A model generated the notes under the pieces. That model saw only the letters and a program-made list of their open reading frames with translations, had not been told where the DNA came from and made no database searches. From positions 6,944,001-7,008,000 of the forward strand of contig CP085825.1 in assembly GCA_020809705.1 (NCBI GenBank): a stretch of DNA of 64,000 bases, in the 5' to 3' direction. The stretch is from Calonectria ilicicola (taxonomy: Eukaryota > Ascomycota > Sordariomycetes > Hypocreales > Nectriaceae). The position numbers and the translations under genes were made by a program. The first letter of the stretch is position 1. Every line of letters starts with the position of its first letter. Positions 48,686 to 61,377 of this stretch are shown here, piece by piece.

Positions 48686-49646
48686 ATGGGTTCGCAACCA
48701 GAACAGGGCCAGAATGGAGAGCCGGCCAAGATTCCCAGTGCGTCTACGAGAGGCTCAAACATGCCTACTTGCTGCTTATTCGTCTCTTGCTTACTTCTTT
48801 CTTCACAGACCTTGGCTACACACCAAACATCAAAGTCGACGGCACATGGACGGTAGAAAAGGCCGTCAAAGAGATCCCAGGGTGTGCACCCGCCGAGGGT
48901 AGCTCCAGCCTGTTGCCCTTCTTCCACATGCTTGAGCGACTCAAGACGACTAAGCGCGAGGGATGGAGGCGTTTTGGAATCAAAGGGTGAGCAGAGCATG
49001 ACATCATGATAAGGCCTCTCCACCGACAGCCCGGACGAGATTTTACTAACAATGGCTGTCCTTGAACAGAGGCGAGTCCATCTCCGACCACATGTACCGC
49101 ATGTCCATGATTTCCATGTTTGCACCACCCACTTTGGCCCCGAAGCTCGACCTTACCAAGTGCATGAAGATGGCCTTGATTCACGACATGGCTGAACTCC
49201 TCGTGGGTGACATCACCCCCGTTGACGGCGTGCCCAAGCCTGAAAAGAGCCGACGGGAGGCCGACACAATGGACTACCTGACCAAGAACCTGCTGCGCGG
49301 CGTGGCTGGCGGCACCACGGGCGAGGAGATTCGGGCCATCTGGCAGGAGTATGAGGATTCGGAGACGCTCGACAGCCACTTTGTGCACGACGTGGACAAG
49401 ATGGAGTTGCTTTTGCAGATGGTCGAGTACGAGAAGCGCGCTGAGGGCAAGCTGGATCTGGGAGAGTTTGCGTATGTCGCGACGAAGATGACACTGCCAG
49501 AGATGAAGGCATGGGGGCAGGAGGTGCTCAAGGAGCGCGAGGAGTACTGGGGCGCCAAGGAACATGTGCAAGGCGAGAATGGTGTTGACGGAGGTGTGCG
49601 GGTGGATCTAAGAGGGCAACAGGACGACTACTATTCGCGAGACTGA
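48686..49646 (+). CDS. HD-domain 5'-nucleotidase, HDDC2/YGK1 family
   Basis: Exons 48686-48737, 48809-48986 and 49070-49646 encode 268 residues. The HD superfamily metal site is visible as SISDHMYRMSM, then KMALIHDMAELLVGDITP (the HD pair), and later HDVDKMELLLQ. This is the pattern of the YfbR/HDDC2/Ygk1 group of metal-dependent hydrolases acting on nucleoside 5'-monophosphates. The start LLPFFHMLERLKTTKREGW is also characteristic. The N-terminal 70 residues and the last 30 are low complexity. It is probably cytosolic, as no signal is seen. Yeast has two such paralogues (YBR242W and YGL101W). Confidence 0.88.
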
Positions 49647-51034
49647 TAGACACACTGGTGGTGATGGTTTGTTGGTTCACAGCGGGCATCGGTTTAGATG
49701 GGGTCACAATGGTTAGAAGGGGGTTTTGTTTTCTTGGCAATGGTATCGTTTGTTAGACTTGGGAGGAGGCGACTTTTGCATGGTGATTGAAGCGAAAGCG
49801 AGAGACAGAGAGAGACAGAGAGACTGAGAGAGGCTGAGAGAGGCTGAGAGAGGCTGATAGGGAGGCTTGGACAGACAAGGGCGAGTGGGCGGGTGGTCAA
49901 GCATGCATCGCATCGCCATGTCCCATAGACACGGCCATGGAATGTGCCATGGCTCAGACTACTGCGCGGGAGCCAATCCAGAATAGCAATGTCAGCACTG
50001 AAATGCAAATGCGAATCAATCGGAAGTGGGACTCGGGCAACGTGGGAAGACGTGTAAAAGTGATATCCGGGTCGATGGCAGCCGGAGCGACAAGAGATGA
50101 CAGGCCTCCACTAATTTCTTCATTGCCCTTCGCAACCATCGCAACCCCTTTTGGAAGGGGGCAGGAGGCTAACAAAACAAAAAAAAATAATTCAAGGAGC
50201 TGCTGCAGGGGGAGCGCCCTGAGCCCTGGCGATCGGGTGGGCCACTCAGCGTTCTGCCCCAACCAAAACCCACCTGTGCCAGCCGTGTGGAGTGCCTTAG
50301 TGCTCGCGATTCAGCGCCCCCAGGTCCTAGGTCCCGTTGCTTAATGCTCGAGGTCCCTTTCTTTGTTTGCGAGAGAGAGAGAGAGAGAGAGAGCATGGAC
50401 CGCCAAAACTCTCTCCCTCTCCACACCTTCTTTTGTTCATTATTAGGAGGCGGCGTTGTCGTATTGCATACATAGGTCTGGACACTTTGTGCAGTTTCGC
50501 CAGCCGCCTCAATCGCCGTCGCAACACAACCACCACCCAACAAAGACTATTGTCGACGGCCGCCGACCACGTGCTGCTTCATTCAGTTACAGTTACAGTG
50601 CCTGCAGCAGCGAACCAAACCAAAACGTACGTCACCGAGACAGGCGACGCCTCAGGTTTCCAACCGGCAACGCTGCCAGGCAAACATCCCATCTATCTCA
50701 TCCCCGTCTCACCACCAACCAACCACCGCCATTGCCCGCCACCTCCACAACGCCTTTTTTTCTCCATCGCCGCTCTCACGCGCGCCCCAAACCCGCACTC
50801 CCGACCACCACGACGATCCATATCCCTGCGCTCTCTCCCGTCCTGTGCATCACGAGGCGCACCAACCCCCTCCGGCCGGCTTCTAAAGCTCGTCGACCTT
50901 GAGATGTGTCTCGGCTCCAGCTGAGCTCCTTCTCTTCACCATTCCCATCACATCCGTCCCTTTGTGTCGAATCGACAAAGACAAGACCGCCGTTAATCCA
51001 CACTGGGGCATTTGCCTGCATCAAACCCCCCGCC
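49647..51034. other. 1.4 kb spacer with purine repeats
   Basis: It contains a 10-bp repeat (CTGAGAGAGG, three to four units, about 49824-49857), a (GA)n microsatellite at about 50371-50393, and a long pyrimidine- and CA-rich leader-like stretch at 50520-51030. No gene is seen. Confidence 0.5.
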
Positions 51035-52492
51035 ATGACAGTCCCTTCACATTTCCACATGCCCGGAGCCTTCCACGCCGAGGGCGTCCATCCGGGCCTG
51101 TTTCGCCCGCCCATTTCGCCCAGCTCTAGCACGAGCTACGGCTATGCAGCCCCGCGCACGACGGCTCCTCTCGATGCTCACCCGAGGCGCAAGCGGCATC
51201 GTGATGAAATCTCCCGGTCGCGCGAGATGCCCGCCGTCGCCACCGTTGACGATGACTTCAACCGCAACGGCATTTTTGGCACCCCTGCCGCTCGGGCCAT
51301 GCCCCGTCACTACCAGCTCGCCGGCCAGCTCGATACACCGAATAGCGGACCTGGCGAGAATAACTTGATGGACGAGAGCATGTACTCGGACTCCGACTAT
51401 CGCAGAGCTCTCGGATCCAAGCGCACCTGCGAAGAGCCCGACACGGACATGACGGGCCCGACACCTCTCTTTCACCTGCCCCCTGAGCCCACGCCCTATC
51501 AGGACTGGGGCAGCCTTGCATTCTCGACTATCGGCGGAGTCGTTGGCAAGGTGTGGGAGTTTTGCAAGGCTGGCGCATTCCGAGGATTTCAGGCCGGCGG
51601 AGGACGGGCATTCCGCGTAACGGCTGGGGGCGTCGAGGAGATTCACTCTTTCACTGAAAAGATGGACGAAGACCATCAAGTTTCCGGTCTCTATCCTCCG
51701 CAACAGTATCATCCTCAGGCCGATCAGTTCCAGCCGGAGCCGGCCGAAGAGCGCATCGATAGCGGGGCCTCAACGCCGACAGGACCGGCCACCAAGCGCC
51801 GACATACCGATCACCAAGACGAACTTGGACGGAACTGGGTCATGGTTGCCGATTCCAAACTGGCTGCTTCTGAGGCTAGACAGCGCCGCGGTCAGCGACA
51901 GGTACCTCCGCGAAACCGAAACTCGGGCCCGTCGATGGCTACCGGCCGACGGATTAGCACTCCGGCTTCTCGTCCGTCATCTCGTCTTTCATCTACGCCT
52001 ACTCCTAGCATCCGGCGACAGCCCAGCCGGCAGTCAACCCGGCCACCCAGCCGCTTTTCTCAGGCTCCTTCGCCGCCTGCGCCTGCAGTGCGCCCCTCAA
52101 CCGCCTCGACTGCCTCAGTTGCTACCTTCACCTCGTATGCTGCCTCCTCATATGCTGCTGTTTCTCGATCACCCTCTCCCACCAAAATCCCCCAGCCAGC
52201 CAGCACCTCCCGTCGCAGACACACGCTGGCGCCGTCTCCTTCTCCCAACATTCGTGGCCATCGCCGCTCGCAGAGCAACGCTTCCACTGCATCAGGTCGC
52301 GGCTCGGTTGACGAGAGCCCCCGTCTTGGTGCGGAGGCTAAGCACCTGGCGGCTCGTCGGAAAATGGAGGAGCGCGACACGGATGTGCGGATTTCGGCAT
52401 TCAACAAACAGCTGCAAGACATGATTCGACAGGGCAAAGAGGCACTAGGGACGACAGTGGAAGTGGAGGGAAACTGGGAAGATGATGATTAA
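51035..52492 (+). CDS. Disordered basic protein with a short hydrophobic/amphipathic segment
   Basis: This intronless frame encodes 485 residues from ATG 51035; the same frame is open upstream but without an ATG that looks better. Most of it is predicted disordered: Arg/Ser/Pro-rich with a basic patch (RRKRHRDE) that could act as a nuclear localisation signal. One ordered-looking part stands out (WGSLAFSTIGGVVGKVWEF, then FRGFQAGGGRAF), a Gly-rich amphipathic segment. A polar C-terminal helix (LQDMIRQGKEAL) precedes an acidic end. It seems to be a conserved filamentous-fungal type protein, but I cannot name a family. Function is unknown. Confidence 0.7.
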   Translation: MTVPSHFHMPGAFHAEGVHPGLFRPPISPSSSTSYGYAAPRTTAPLDAHPRRKRHRDEISRSREMPAVATVDDDFNRNGIFGTPAARAMPRHYQLAGQLDTPNSGPGENNLMDESMYSDSDYRRALGSKRTCEEPDTDMTGPTPLFHLPPEPTPYQDWGSLAFSTIGGVVGKVWEFCKAGAFRGFQAGGGRAFRVTAGGVEEIHSFTEKMDEDHQVSGLYPPQQYHPQADQFQPEPAEERIDSGASTPTGPATKRRHTDHQDELGRNWVMVADSKLAASEARQRRGQRQVPPRNRNSGPSMATGRRISTPASRPSSRLSSTPTPSIRRQPSRQSTRPPSRFSQAPSPPAPAVRPSTASTASVATFTSYAASSYAAVSRSPSPTKIPQPASTSRRRHTLAPSPSPNIRGHRRSQSNASTASGRGSVDESPRLGAEAKHLAARRKMEERDTDVRISAFNKQLQDMIRQGKEALGTTVEVEGNWEDDD

Positions 52493-54422
52493 GCGTGCTG
52501 CTGATCTAAGCTCCCTGGTGTCTGCTCCCCTGTCCGCCCACTCACTACGTAATGCCTTCTTTTCTTGTCGATATACCCTTTTTACTACTCTTTTTTATAT
52601 ACGGACAGCACCACAGCCTTTGCTGCAATGACGTGCTATGAAGCCAGTGGGGAGTTTGATGGCGTTTTTAATTCATTTTTACAGTGGATCTGGGTCCTGA
52701 AAGTGGATGATGGATGACTTGAAGATGACTCGTCTTTTTTTTGTGTGCTGAGATTTTTGATGTTCACTATGGGCTGACGACACATGCCCAATGGCTATGA
52801 TGCAAAGCAAACTTGGATAGTCTAGGTACCGACTAAATTTACAATGAAGTTTTTGATGCGAGTTGATTCGATTTCGATATATCTGTGAGGATGCAGTCAG
52901 CGTGTAGTCTGTACCATACATGTTTCGGACAGAGAGCCGTTGCAGGCAAATGGAGCTATTATTCGTAAGTCATGACGTACAGGCGGTACGTGGAGCTACC
53001 GTGGGCTAGCGTCCCCTGGTCATGGGTTCGGGTGGTCGCATGAGCGCCGACGACGGGAACGGCATCTGGACTACGAGGTGCGGAAGTCGGGGGGACCAAT
53101 GCTCCCCGAGGAGATGCGGGTACAAAATTTTTTTGGCTTTTGGACTTTTTTTGATCGTGTGATGCACAGTTCATGGGTGATTTCTCAAACTAAACGTAAA
53201 ACCCAGGCCTTTTTCGGATTCGCTGCTGGCTCCCCATTGGGAAGTGGCTGCGTCTGGTCGGCTCCTCGGACGGACGTTGGTTTTAGGGTTCTGGTGTCGT
53301 GTGAGGTGTGGCTTGTCAAGGGTTTCTCTTAATTGATCGGGGGAGGCGTCAAGCCCATTTTCATTTGCTTGAGACCCGGCCGCCGCCATGAGTTTGTGTG
53401 TCCCCATTATTCGAGTTTCCCGCCGATCAGAGACAAACGGCATGCTCGGGGAGCTGGGGACGTGACAGGCGGCGCGGGAGTCCAAGCGGCGCTGGCGTGA
53501 TTGGCGCTTGAACTCCCCGACGAAGGGGAACACGAGAGAGAGGGGACAGCGGTTGTCGTGGATGCTGGATCGCCGTCTCGTCCCCGCTCAGCAGCAGCGG
53601 CAGCCGTGCCCCGGGGATCGCTGGGCAGAACGAGGAGGGGCACAAAGACCGACGGCCCGCAGAAGCTAATGGGGGCCGCAACTCCCCGACAGCCCTTTCT
53701 GACAGGTACCAACGCGTTGCGAGGTGTGTGCTAGGCACTTTGAGCAAGGTGTGCTGCAGGACGGTGAGCCAGGTGGGCTGTGGGTGGTGGGGATGAAAGC
53801 CAGCCGCACCGAGCCGCCGCTCTCTCACAGGCAGAATGAGGCAGAAGGTGGTTACCACAACGCTGCACATCGCAGCCAACCCGCACGCTTGCACACACGC
53901 ACACACACACACATATTGGTCCAACCACATTGCTCGACGGAGGCATCATGAGACCCCTTTCCTTAAACAGAGAGACAGAGAGAGGGAGGGAACAAAAATA
54001 ACTTGACCCTACCCACCACCGGCCGACGAACCGACATCCGCCTTAGTGCATGCAGCCCTACTCCCCAAGTCCCCGAACCCACGCCGACACCGATGCCCAC
54101 CAGTTCCCGACATCCGGGCCTGGACCCCTCCGGCGGCCGGCCCTGCCATGGCCAAGACCGCCAGCCGGCGTGCCGTAGCGTAGCCGTGATGGGTCGATTG
54201 GATTTGGGGGGGCAGTTCCAGTGGCCGCCGTGGGTTAAAGAAAATACTAGTCCCCGATGATCCTTCTTCAATTCCCTCTCCTCGCCCCCCCCAGCCCGTC
54301 GACGAGTATCTCGAATTGAATTCCTCCCCCACTCCTCCCCCTAGTGGTTCTCCCCGAAGAAGTGCCAAGAAAAAAAACAACACAAGAAGAGAGTCAAAAA
54401 CACTGTTTCCCTTTGCTTCGCC
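52493..54422. other. 1.9 kb spacer, no gene supported
   Basis: Long overlapping frames on both strands around 53.4-54.3 kb follow a GC-rich composition and show no domain. There is a CA microsatellite at about 53892-53913. The final 150 bp probably form the leader of the regulator gene at 54423. Confidence 0.45.
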
Positions 54423-56876
54423 ATGGCTAAGCCAAAGTCGACCTCTCCCGCTGGCGCAGCCTCGCCCCCGTCGTCGACATCGTCGGCGGCTGCGTCGCGG
54501 CGTTCGGGCCGGTCGTGCAAAGCCCGCTCGCTGGCTTGTCGCGAGTGTCGCGATCGCAAGATTCGCTGCGACGGCGGGCGCCCAACCTGCGACTCGTGTC
54601 GCCGTCGAGGACTCGGCGCCGACCAGTGCGTCTACCCAGAGATTGAGCACGAAGGGTCCATCGCTTCGTCCAGGAGGTACGTCGTCTTTGTTTCCGCCGC
54701 GTGTAAGTCAAGGTGACTTGAGCTGAAACCCCGCCGCGTAGCTACATCAGAGTATTGCAGAAGCGAGTCCAAGAACTCGAAGCCAGAGAACAGCAGTTGG
54801 TATGTATTTCCCTTTTATATGATATATATATATACATACATGTTCATGTATACTTGTATATAATATTTTTTCTTTATTCATGCCGTCGTCGGTGTTGTCT
54901 AACACTGTTAGCTTGCTTCTCGAAACACTCACCCCTCAGCCAGCTCATCGCCTTCACAAGATGACGCCTGGCCAAAGCCATTTACATCACCCAACGCCAT
55001 ACCTTTACAACCCAAGCCCACCAACCCGGCAGACCAGGTGCTGCCTCCCATTCACTCCGAGATTCTTGGATTCCCGCCCAGCGTGACAGGCTCACTACCT
55101 ATGCCGCATGACCAGGTCAACAACTATTACTCGCACAACAGCCCGCCCCTGACCGACGACCTCGAGGATGCCTCGCCTCTCAAGTCGTCATTTGGATCCT
55201 ACTCGACCAACGTCAAGGCCGCCTTAATGCTGGAGAAGATTTCCCTACCTGCCCCCGAGATCATGGACGACCTCCTCAACGAGTACTTTGAACTGGACTG
55301 GATTACCATGCCTGTGGTCCATCGACCCAGCTTTCTTGACAGTTATCACCGCCTAACAGCCGTCGCCAACTCGAGGTACCGACGGGACATTCCCCTGGCC
55401 GAGGCGACGGAGCTCGCCACCACCTTTTCCCTGCTCCTGGGAATGCTCGCCATCGGACAACTCTCCAAGCACGGAAACCCCACGCCTACTGAATTGTCCA
55501 CGGCGGGCGAGTTCCACGAACAGGCCAAGGCTCTCCTTCTCTCTGACCTCGCCTCGGCACCCTCGGTGCAGGTTGTCCAGGCTTTCGTGATCCACGCCCG
55601 GTTCCTCCGCCGCTGTGGCATGATGCAGGATAGCTGGGTGCTAAATGGCTTGGCACAGCGATTGGGCGAGGGTCTGCTGCTCCACCTCGATCTCCCGACC
55701 AAGTCGATTTCTGAGCGCGAGGAGAGAAGGAGGACTTGGTGTGCATGCATTCTTTCGATCCGGTAGGTCGGCTTTGCTATCGAATTTCTGTCATTGGCTA
55801 ATTTGGAGTTTTAGCATGCAAAATGTCGCTCATGGTGGAACTTCAACAACCAGCAGCACTAGTTTCGGCCCCCTACCGGCTGAGATTGATGATGAGTTGA
55901 TGGATAGCCCACCGCAAACCCAGGAACGAAGCCAATCACCTGAGGCGCCGTGCTGGACATCCTTTTTCGTCCAGATGCTCAAACTCTCCGATTCAGTACT
56001 GCAGCCCATCCAGCAGACCTTTTTTGACCGCCAGCCACACGACGACAAGAAGGACACCATGTCCGATATTCTCTCGGCTGCACTCCGACTGGACAGCGAA
56101 CTCCAGGACTGGCACAATTCGCTGCCTCGACACCTTCAGGTTGATTCCATCTGCTCCCAGGGCCAGATGGGTCTCCGACGCCAGGCTCTCTTGCTGCACA
56201 TGCGATATCTTGAGACCAAGGCACTTTTGTCCCGAGCTGCTATTATGCAGCTGGTTCAGCGAAATCCCGGAAAACAGCTCACGGTCATGTCAAAGGCCCT
56301 TCTTGGAGGCATTATTGATATATGCTGCACTTCAAGCAATGAGTTGGTTGACTTGATGGCTCGGGAGAAGGACCTGCTAGTGCTTGCGGGAACCCCTCAG
56401 AGTCACGTTACCATTTGTGAGTTATCTCGGTCCCATGTGACGGGCTACTTAGGAACTAGACTAACACGTGCAAAGCCCTATGTATCACTGGAATGACACT
56501 CAGCATGCTGCTAAAGATGCCCGTACTCCACGACCTCATCCGCAACCCGGCCATGTACGCCGACGACATCCGCCGCTGCCTGTCGCTAGGCAAGCAGTTC
56601 TACACGACCCGGGACCAGGCCGCCGAGCGGTACATTCAAGTTTTTGAGGCTGCCGTCCAGGTCCAACCGCAGGCCCGCTTCCCCGTGTCCCCTGGCGTCG
56701 TTGACCCGGCCCTCGAGGCCAAGGTGCTACCTGCGCTGCGGGGCGGCGCGGCCACCAACGCCGCAGAGCTGGGCGGCACCGAAATGACCATGCTCGAGGC
56801 TTGGTATTTGGGCCGCCCGGAGCTGTTGGGTAGCATCGGCGGCTTTTCCATTAGCGAGATGCTCGCCTTGTGGTGA
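54423..56876 (+). CDS. Zn2Cys6 transcription factor with fungal-specific middle domain
   Basis: Exons 54423-54676, 54742-54799, 54912-55762, 55815-56416 and 56476-56876 encode 721 residues in phase. The N-terminus is Ser/Ala-rich. The zinc cluster uses Cys39, 42, 49, 56, 59 and 69 (ACRECRDRKIRCDGGRPTC). A coiled-coil linker (LQKRVQELEAREQQL) supports dimer formation. A fungal_trans-type domain begins near NEYFELDWITMPVVHRPSF and includes GLAQRLGEGLLLHLDLP and RRRTWCACI. The target genes cannot be told from the sequence. It sits among conserved genes, so it is more likely a general regulator than part of a cluster. Confidence 0.88.
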
Positions 56877-57530
56877 ATGAGGATGATGGGGCGAGCGGCC
56901 GCTTTGGGCCGCCATGTATGAACTACCAACAGGTTCGGCGGAACTGTAAAAAGAAATGAACCGCCTCGGAGGCCTAACACAGGAATCCGGGCCCCTCGAC
57001 TAACAAATCGCAACGGTTGGTTGAGCAAGGCGACAAAATGTGCCATTGTGCACTGCAACCCCTCACGGCGAAAATGGTAGGCCTCCGGCGGGGAGATATC
57101 TCACTGCCCACCACCAGTTGGCCTATAGAGTCAAAAATTTGATGCAAAGTTGCAGAAGAGATAAGAGCCAAGTGGAAAAAGTAATAACTCGAAGTCTGAG
57201 CGTTCAGAGTTGCTGGCGTGGATTGGCTCAGCGATGCAGTTGGATGTCTCCATCACCATGTAGGGTTGCTTTTTCTGCCTACTGCGGCCGGAGGAGATTC
57301 CACCGAGTTTCTCTCGCCTTCCAATGCTGTCAAGCTCGGTGTTTGCTTAGTTTGCTTGCCTGTTTGGGGGTGTTCGGTTGGCTAAGCGTGTTTGCATGCG
57401 TGCATGCACACTGCTATAAAAGAGAAAAACTTCTCTTCCTGCATTCTCCCCAACTCCTCATTCATTCTCACATCACCACCCAGAACAAAGCACACCTACA
57501 TTCGGAACAGGACACGCATTTGACTCCAAG
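56877..57530. promoter_or_regulatory. Intergenic region with TATA box of the dynamin gene
   Basis: A clear TATAAA at 57415-57420 lies 111 bp before the start codon at 57531, preceded by a GCATGC-type repeat (57392-57406). The rest of the 650-bp region shows nothing else. Confidence 0.6.
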
Positions 57531-59767
57531 ATGACCGTCTCAGGCACTTCGTCCACTGGTGGGCTCGGTAACCGAGTCCTCCTTGACAAGATGGACAAGC
57601 TCCGAGAGATTGGAATTGAAGGAATTCCGCTTCCGCAGATGGTTGTTGTTGGTGACCAGAGCGCCGGCAAATCCAGCGTCCTAGAGTCTCTCACTGGCTT
57701 TCACTTCCCTCGCAACGTCTCGCTCTGCACTCGCCATGCGACCGAGATCATTTGTCGCCGGGAGGACACCAAGAGCATCGTCGTTTCTATTCAGCCCGCT
57801 GACCCCAGCGATGAGACGGCCAAAAAGTTTCGACACACTTCGACCAACCTGGATGCACCTGAGTTTGCCAACATCTTTACCAAGGCCGCTGAGGTGATGG
57901 GAATCAAGTCTGACCCGGACTCCGACTCCCCTGGCTCTGCCTTCAGCAGGGACATTCTTCGCGTTGAGATTAGTGGTCCAGATGAGGATCATCTCACTGT
58001 CATTGACGTTCCTGGCATGTTTGAGAACGAAACGCCGGGCGTCACTACCAAGGATGATATCGATCTCGTCAAAGACATGGTCAAGAGGTACATCCATGAG
58101 TCCCGCACCATTATTCTCGCTGTCGTTCCCTGCAACGGCGACATTGCCAACCAGAAGATCCTCACTTACGCCAAAGAGGCTGATCCCGAGGGCAAGCGAA
58201 CCCTTGGTGTTCTCACCAAGCCTGATCTTGCTGTTGAGAATGCCACCAAAGAGGTTGTCGTTGACCTGGTTCATGGAAAACGCAAAGACTTGTCCCTTGG
58301 ATACTGTCTTGTCAAGAACCGTAGCGCTGATGATACCTCCTCCAGTCACGACGACAGAGACCGCCAGGAAAAGGCCTTTTTCAGCAAAAGCCCCTGGACC
58401 AAACTCCCTGCAGACCGACTGGGTATCCCGGCACTCAAGACGCGCCTTCAGCAGCTTCTCATGGACAGAACTCGCAACGAGTTCCCCAAAGTCCGAAGTG
58501 AGGTCAACGACCAGCTCAAGCAAAAGAAGGCCCAACTAAATGGCATGGGTGAACCACGCAGCACCATGGAGCTGCAGCTCACGTACCTGGGACAGGTGGC
58601 CTCTGACTTTTCCCGGGTCAAGGACCAAGGCTTGGATGCCTACTACAATCGCAACAAGATCTTCGCCGAGCATCCTGATCTCAAACTCATCACGAGAATT
58701 CGTGAGATTAACGAGAGGTTTTCCCACATCTTGTACAAAAAGGGCCACACCAGAGCTTTCATGGACCAAGAGCCTGGCAATGCCGATATTAAACAAGAGG
58801 ACTCGGAAAGCTACGACACTGACTATAGCGTGGACATGTGCGTTGAGCGAGACGACCTTTACGACGGCAATGCTACTTTCAGCATTCCTCTCCTCGGAGA
58901 GGTCGAGCTTGATGAAGTCCTCTCTGAGCCTTATGGTTGTCCTCTTCCCTCCGACGACAACATTTTGGACCACATACAGAAGGAATATTTGACCTCGCGA
59001 GGTACTGAGCTGGGCACTGTGAGTAGAACACCATTGATGGTCTCCGTTTCCATGTGCTAACATATTTGTAGTTCAGCGGCGAGATGCTTCCCACTACCTT
59101 CAAGGAGCAGTCTAAGAAGTGGTCGCCCATGGCCCGCGCTCATATCTCAAACGCCATTCTCATTGTCCACCATTTTATTCACACTGTTCTCAAAGAGTGC
59201 TGCCCCGACCAGGGCGTTCGCGATGAACTCTGGACGTTCCTCTTTGAAGACCTCCAGAAGCGCTATCGTCGCGCCGTCGACCACACCGAGTTCCTCCTCA
59301 GTGTTGAGTTTGAGGGCACGTCTATGACCTACAACCCCGAGCTCTTCGGCAGCCGTGACAACAGCAAGCTCGCGCGCAACAAGAAGATGAGAGAGGAGGT
59401 GCAGGAGCAACTGGATTATTACGACGGGGCAACCCACTCCAAAATTAAAGGGATCATCGACATCCTCACTGGAAATGGGGACCCCGTGAAAGTGACACGT
59501 CAAGACATACATGACGTGCTTCACTCTTACTATAACATCGCTCGCAGCCGCTTCGTCGATGTCATTTGCTTGCAGGTCATTCACCACTTCCTGCTGCACG
59601 CGCCCGACAGCCCCCTGAACGTGTTCTCGCAGACCGCTGTCATGGGCATGACGGAGCAGCAGCTCGACACCATTGCCGGCGAGGACATGGTGACTCGCGA
59701 GCGTCGCAAGAAGCTAGACGCAGAGATTGAGAGCCTGCGCAAGGCACTCAAGATTCTCCGCGCCTAA
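57531..59767 (+). CDS. Dynamin-superfamily GTPase, Mx-like or DRP-like
   Basis: Exons 57531-59018 and 59072-59767 encode 727 residues. The dynamin GTPase motifs are clear: G1 GDQSAGKSSVLESLTG, with the switch region replaced by NVSLCTRHATEI, G3 DVPGM, and G4 TKPDL. A middle/stalk region (RNEFPKVRSEVNDQLKQK) follows. The C-terminal GTPase effector domain (YYNIARSRFVDVICLQVIHHFLL) ends with a coiled helix (RRKKLDAEIESLRKALKIL). No PH or Pro-rich domain is present, as in Mx and other soluble fungal dynamin-like proteins of unsettled function. It is not one of the conserved Vps1, Dnm1 or Mgm1 types by appearance, though that needs an alignment. Fungal genomes often carry several such genes. Confidence 0.9.
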
Positions 59768-60366
59768 GCACCATCTACATTCTGGGAAGAGGAATCTCCA
59801 CCATGCTACTGCTTTCCGGTTGGACCTAAAGGGGTTGAGTTATTTGGTTGGACTGGGCGAGGTTGCATGCATGATGCGCCGAGGAATAATGTAGACAACG
59901 CTTGATTTGTTGATTTGACGATAATGATGTCGACGCCCCGCCTCGTAAATGATTCCTTTTCTGCTTCGATACGATACCAATTTCCCATACAGGAACTGTT
60001 AGGCTAGCAATGATACCAATGTACAGACTTTTTATCACCTCTGAGCCCCCGCTTCCCAATGATTGTTCAAATGGCGGATGCCAATCTGAGGCATGTAATT
60101 AATTATGAGTCCGCTTTATTCAAAGTTGATTGTTGGGGATGATGACGAGCACAGTTTTGCGCAACTAATGCCGGGAAGATAATACCGTTCACATTTCATA
60201 AAAGCCAGATGGATCATTCACGGTTACAATCCAATTTACAATAAATTTATTAATCGGATAGTAGTATACAAATGAGATAAAACTAATTTTCCCATGTCAC
60301 AACTCTATATCTATAATGTGGAAAATGCGCGATGCATTAAGAATCGAAATAAAAGGCTGGGGGCCA
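59768..60366. other. Spacer between convergent genes, no gene seen
   Basis: This 600-bp 3' region is shared by the dynamin-like gene and the secreted propeller gene. It is AT-rich near 60230-60260. Confidence 0.5.
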
Positions 60367-61377
60367 TTAAAACTTGATGTCTTGGACAACCTTAACGGCA
60401 CCGACGGTAGTATTTGAAGAAACAGATGCAGTGCCAGTGATGTAAATGTCATTCTGGTCATAACGGGTGCGACCAAAGGCCACTGCAGAGGTTCCGGAGA
60501 GCAAATCCGATTCAGCCGCAACTCGAGCCGTCTTCTTGGAAACATCAACCTCCCAAAATCCAAGTGGCCCATTTGTCGCAATCCAAGCCTTCTTGCCGTC
60601 TTTGGATATGGCAAAATCATCGGCGTCTGCAATTGTACCATCAATAATGACTTCGACGGGACCTGTGGCATTGCCGGTAGACAAGGAGATTGGAACTCTG
60701 GCAAATTGGGCTTTGTCCATATTGGTGAAATAGAGTTGGTTTCCGTGCATGTGAATTCCATTGACACCGATAGAGCGCTCGCCTGGTCCTTGAAGAGCTG
60801 CGCCTTGGATGGTAATCTCATATGCCCCAGTCTCCACGTTTACACGGGTAATAGTACCAGCAACAGAATCTGAGACCAGGATATGGGAATTGTCGCCTGT
60901 AATGCGAGTCACCCCGTTGAATAGAGTTGCGGATGGCACCATAGTGACAAGGGACAGATTAGGTTGTCGAGTAACAGTCCCATCCTTGGCCATTTTGAAT
61001 TGACGCATGTCCAGCTTCCAGACCCCACAGCCAGTGCCACCGACCAAGAGATTGGTACCAACAATGAAAAAGACATCTTTCTTCAACTCGGTGATTCCGA
61101 GAAGACCACCAATATCAGGGATCTGAGTGAGAAGAACTGGGGCGTGCGAGGTTTTCTGGTTGGCAGGTGAGAGTTGGTAGACTGAACCGGAGCTGGTTGA
61201 CGTGACAATAATTTCACCATTGGACCTCACAGCAATATTCTCAAGGGCGCTGACTTGGGGAACCTCTTGGAGAGCTGAAACAGTGTAGTTGGTGGTTCCA
61301 GTGGGATAAGGAGTGACAAAAGAGGCAAGAGTGACAAGACTTGCCAGTGTGCGAAAGAGTGTAGTTTTTGAAACCAT
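60367..61377 (-). CDS. Secreted six-bladed beta-propeller protein, SMP-30/gluconolactonase-like
   Basis: This intronless gene encodes 336 residues. Residues 1-24 or so form a signal peptide (TLASLVTLASFVTPYPTG region). The mature part shows repeated blade motifs: LENIAVRSNGEIIVTSTSSG, NGVTRITGDNSHILVSDS, NGIHMHGNQLYFTNM and DADDFAISKDGKKAWIATN. These follow the SMP-30/NHL-like pattern of strands around G-N-G and D-F sites. Such proteins are often calcium-dependent lactonases, but the metal ligands are not certain here. A TATA box (TATAAAG on the minus strand) lies at 61475-61481, about 100 bp before the start. There is no cysteine framework. The substrate is unknown. Confidence 0.8.
   Translation of the reverse strand: MVSKTTLFRTLASLVTLASFVTPYPTGTTNYTVSALQEVPQVSALENIAVRSNGEIIVTSTSSGSVYQLSPANQKTSHAPVLLTQIPDIGGLLGITELKKDVFFIVGTNLLVGGTGCGVWKLDMRQFKMAKDGTVTRQPNLSLVTMVPSATLFNGVTRITGDNSHILVSDSVAGTITRVNVETGAYEITIQGAALQGPGERSIGVNGIHMHGNQLYFTNMDKAQFARVPISLSTGNATGPVEVIIDGTIADADDFAISKDGKKAWIATNGPLGFWEVDVSKKTARVAAESDLLSGTSAVAFGRTRYDQNDIYITGTASVSSNTTVGAVKVVQDIKF

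Noticed and set aside
53427..53930. 167-codon minus-strand frame in a GC-rich spacer
   Set aside because: Composition-driven, with simple repeats (CA run) translated at its start; no domain.
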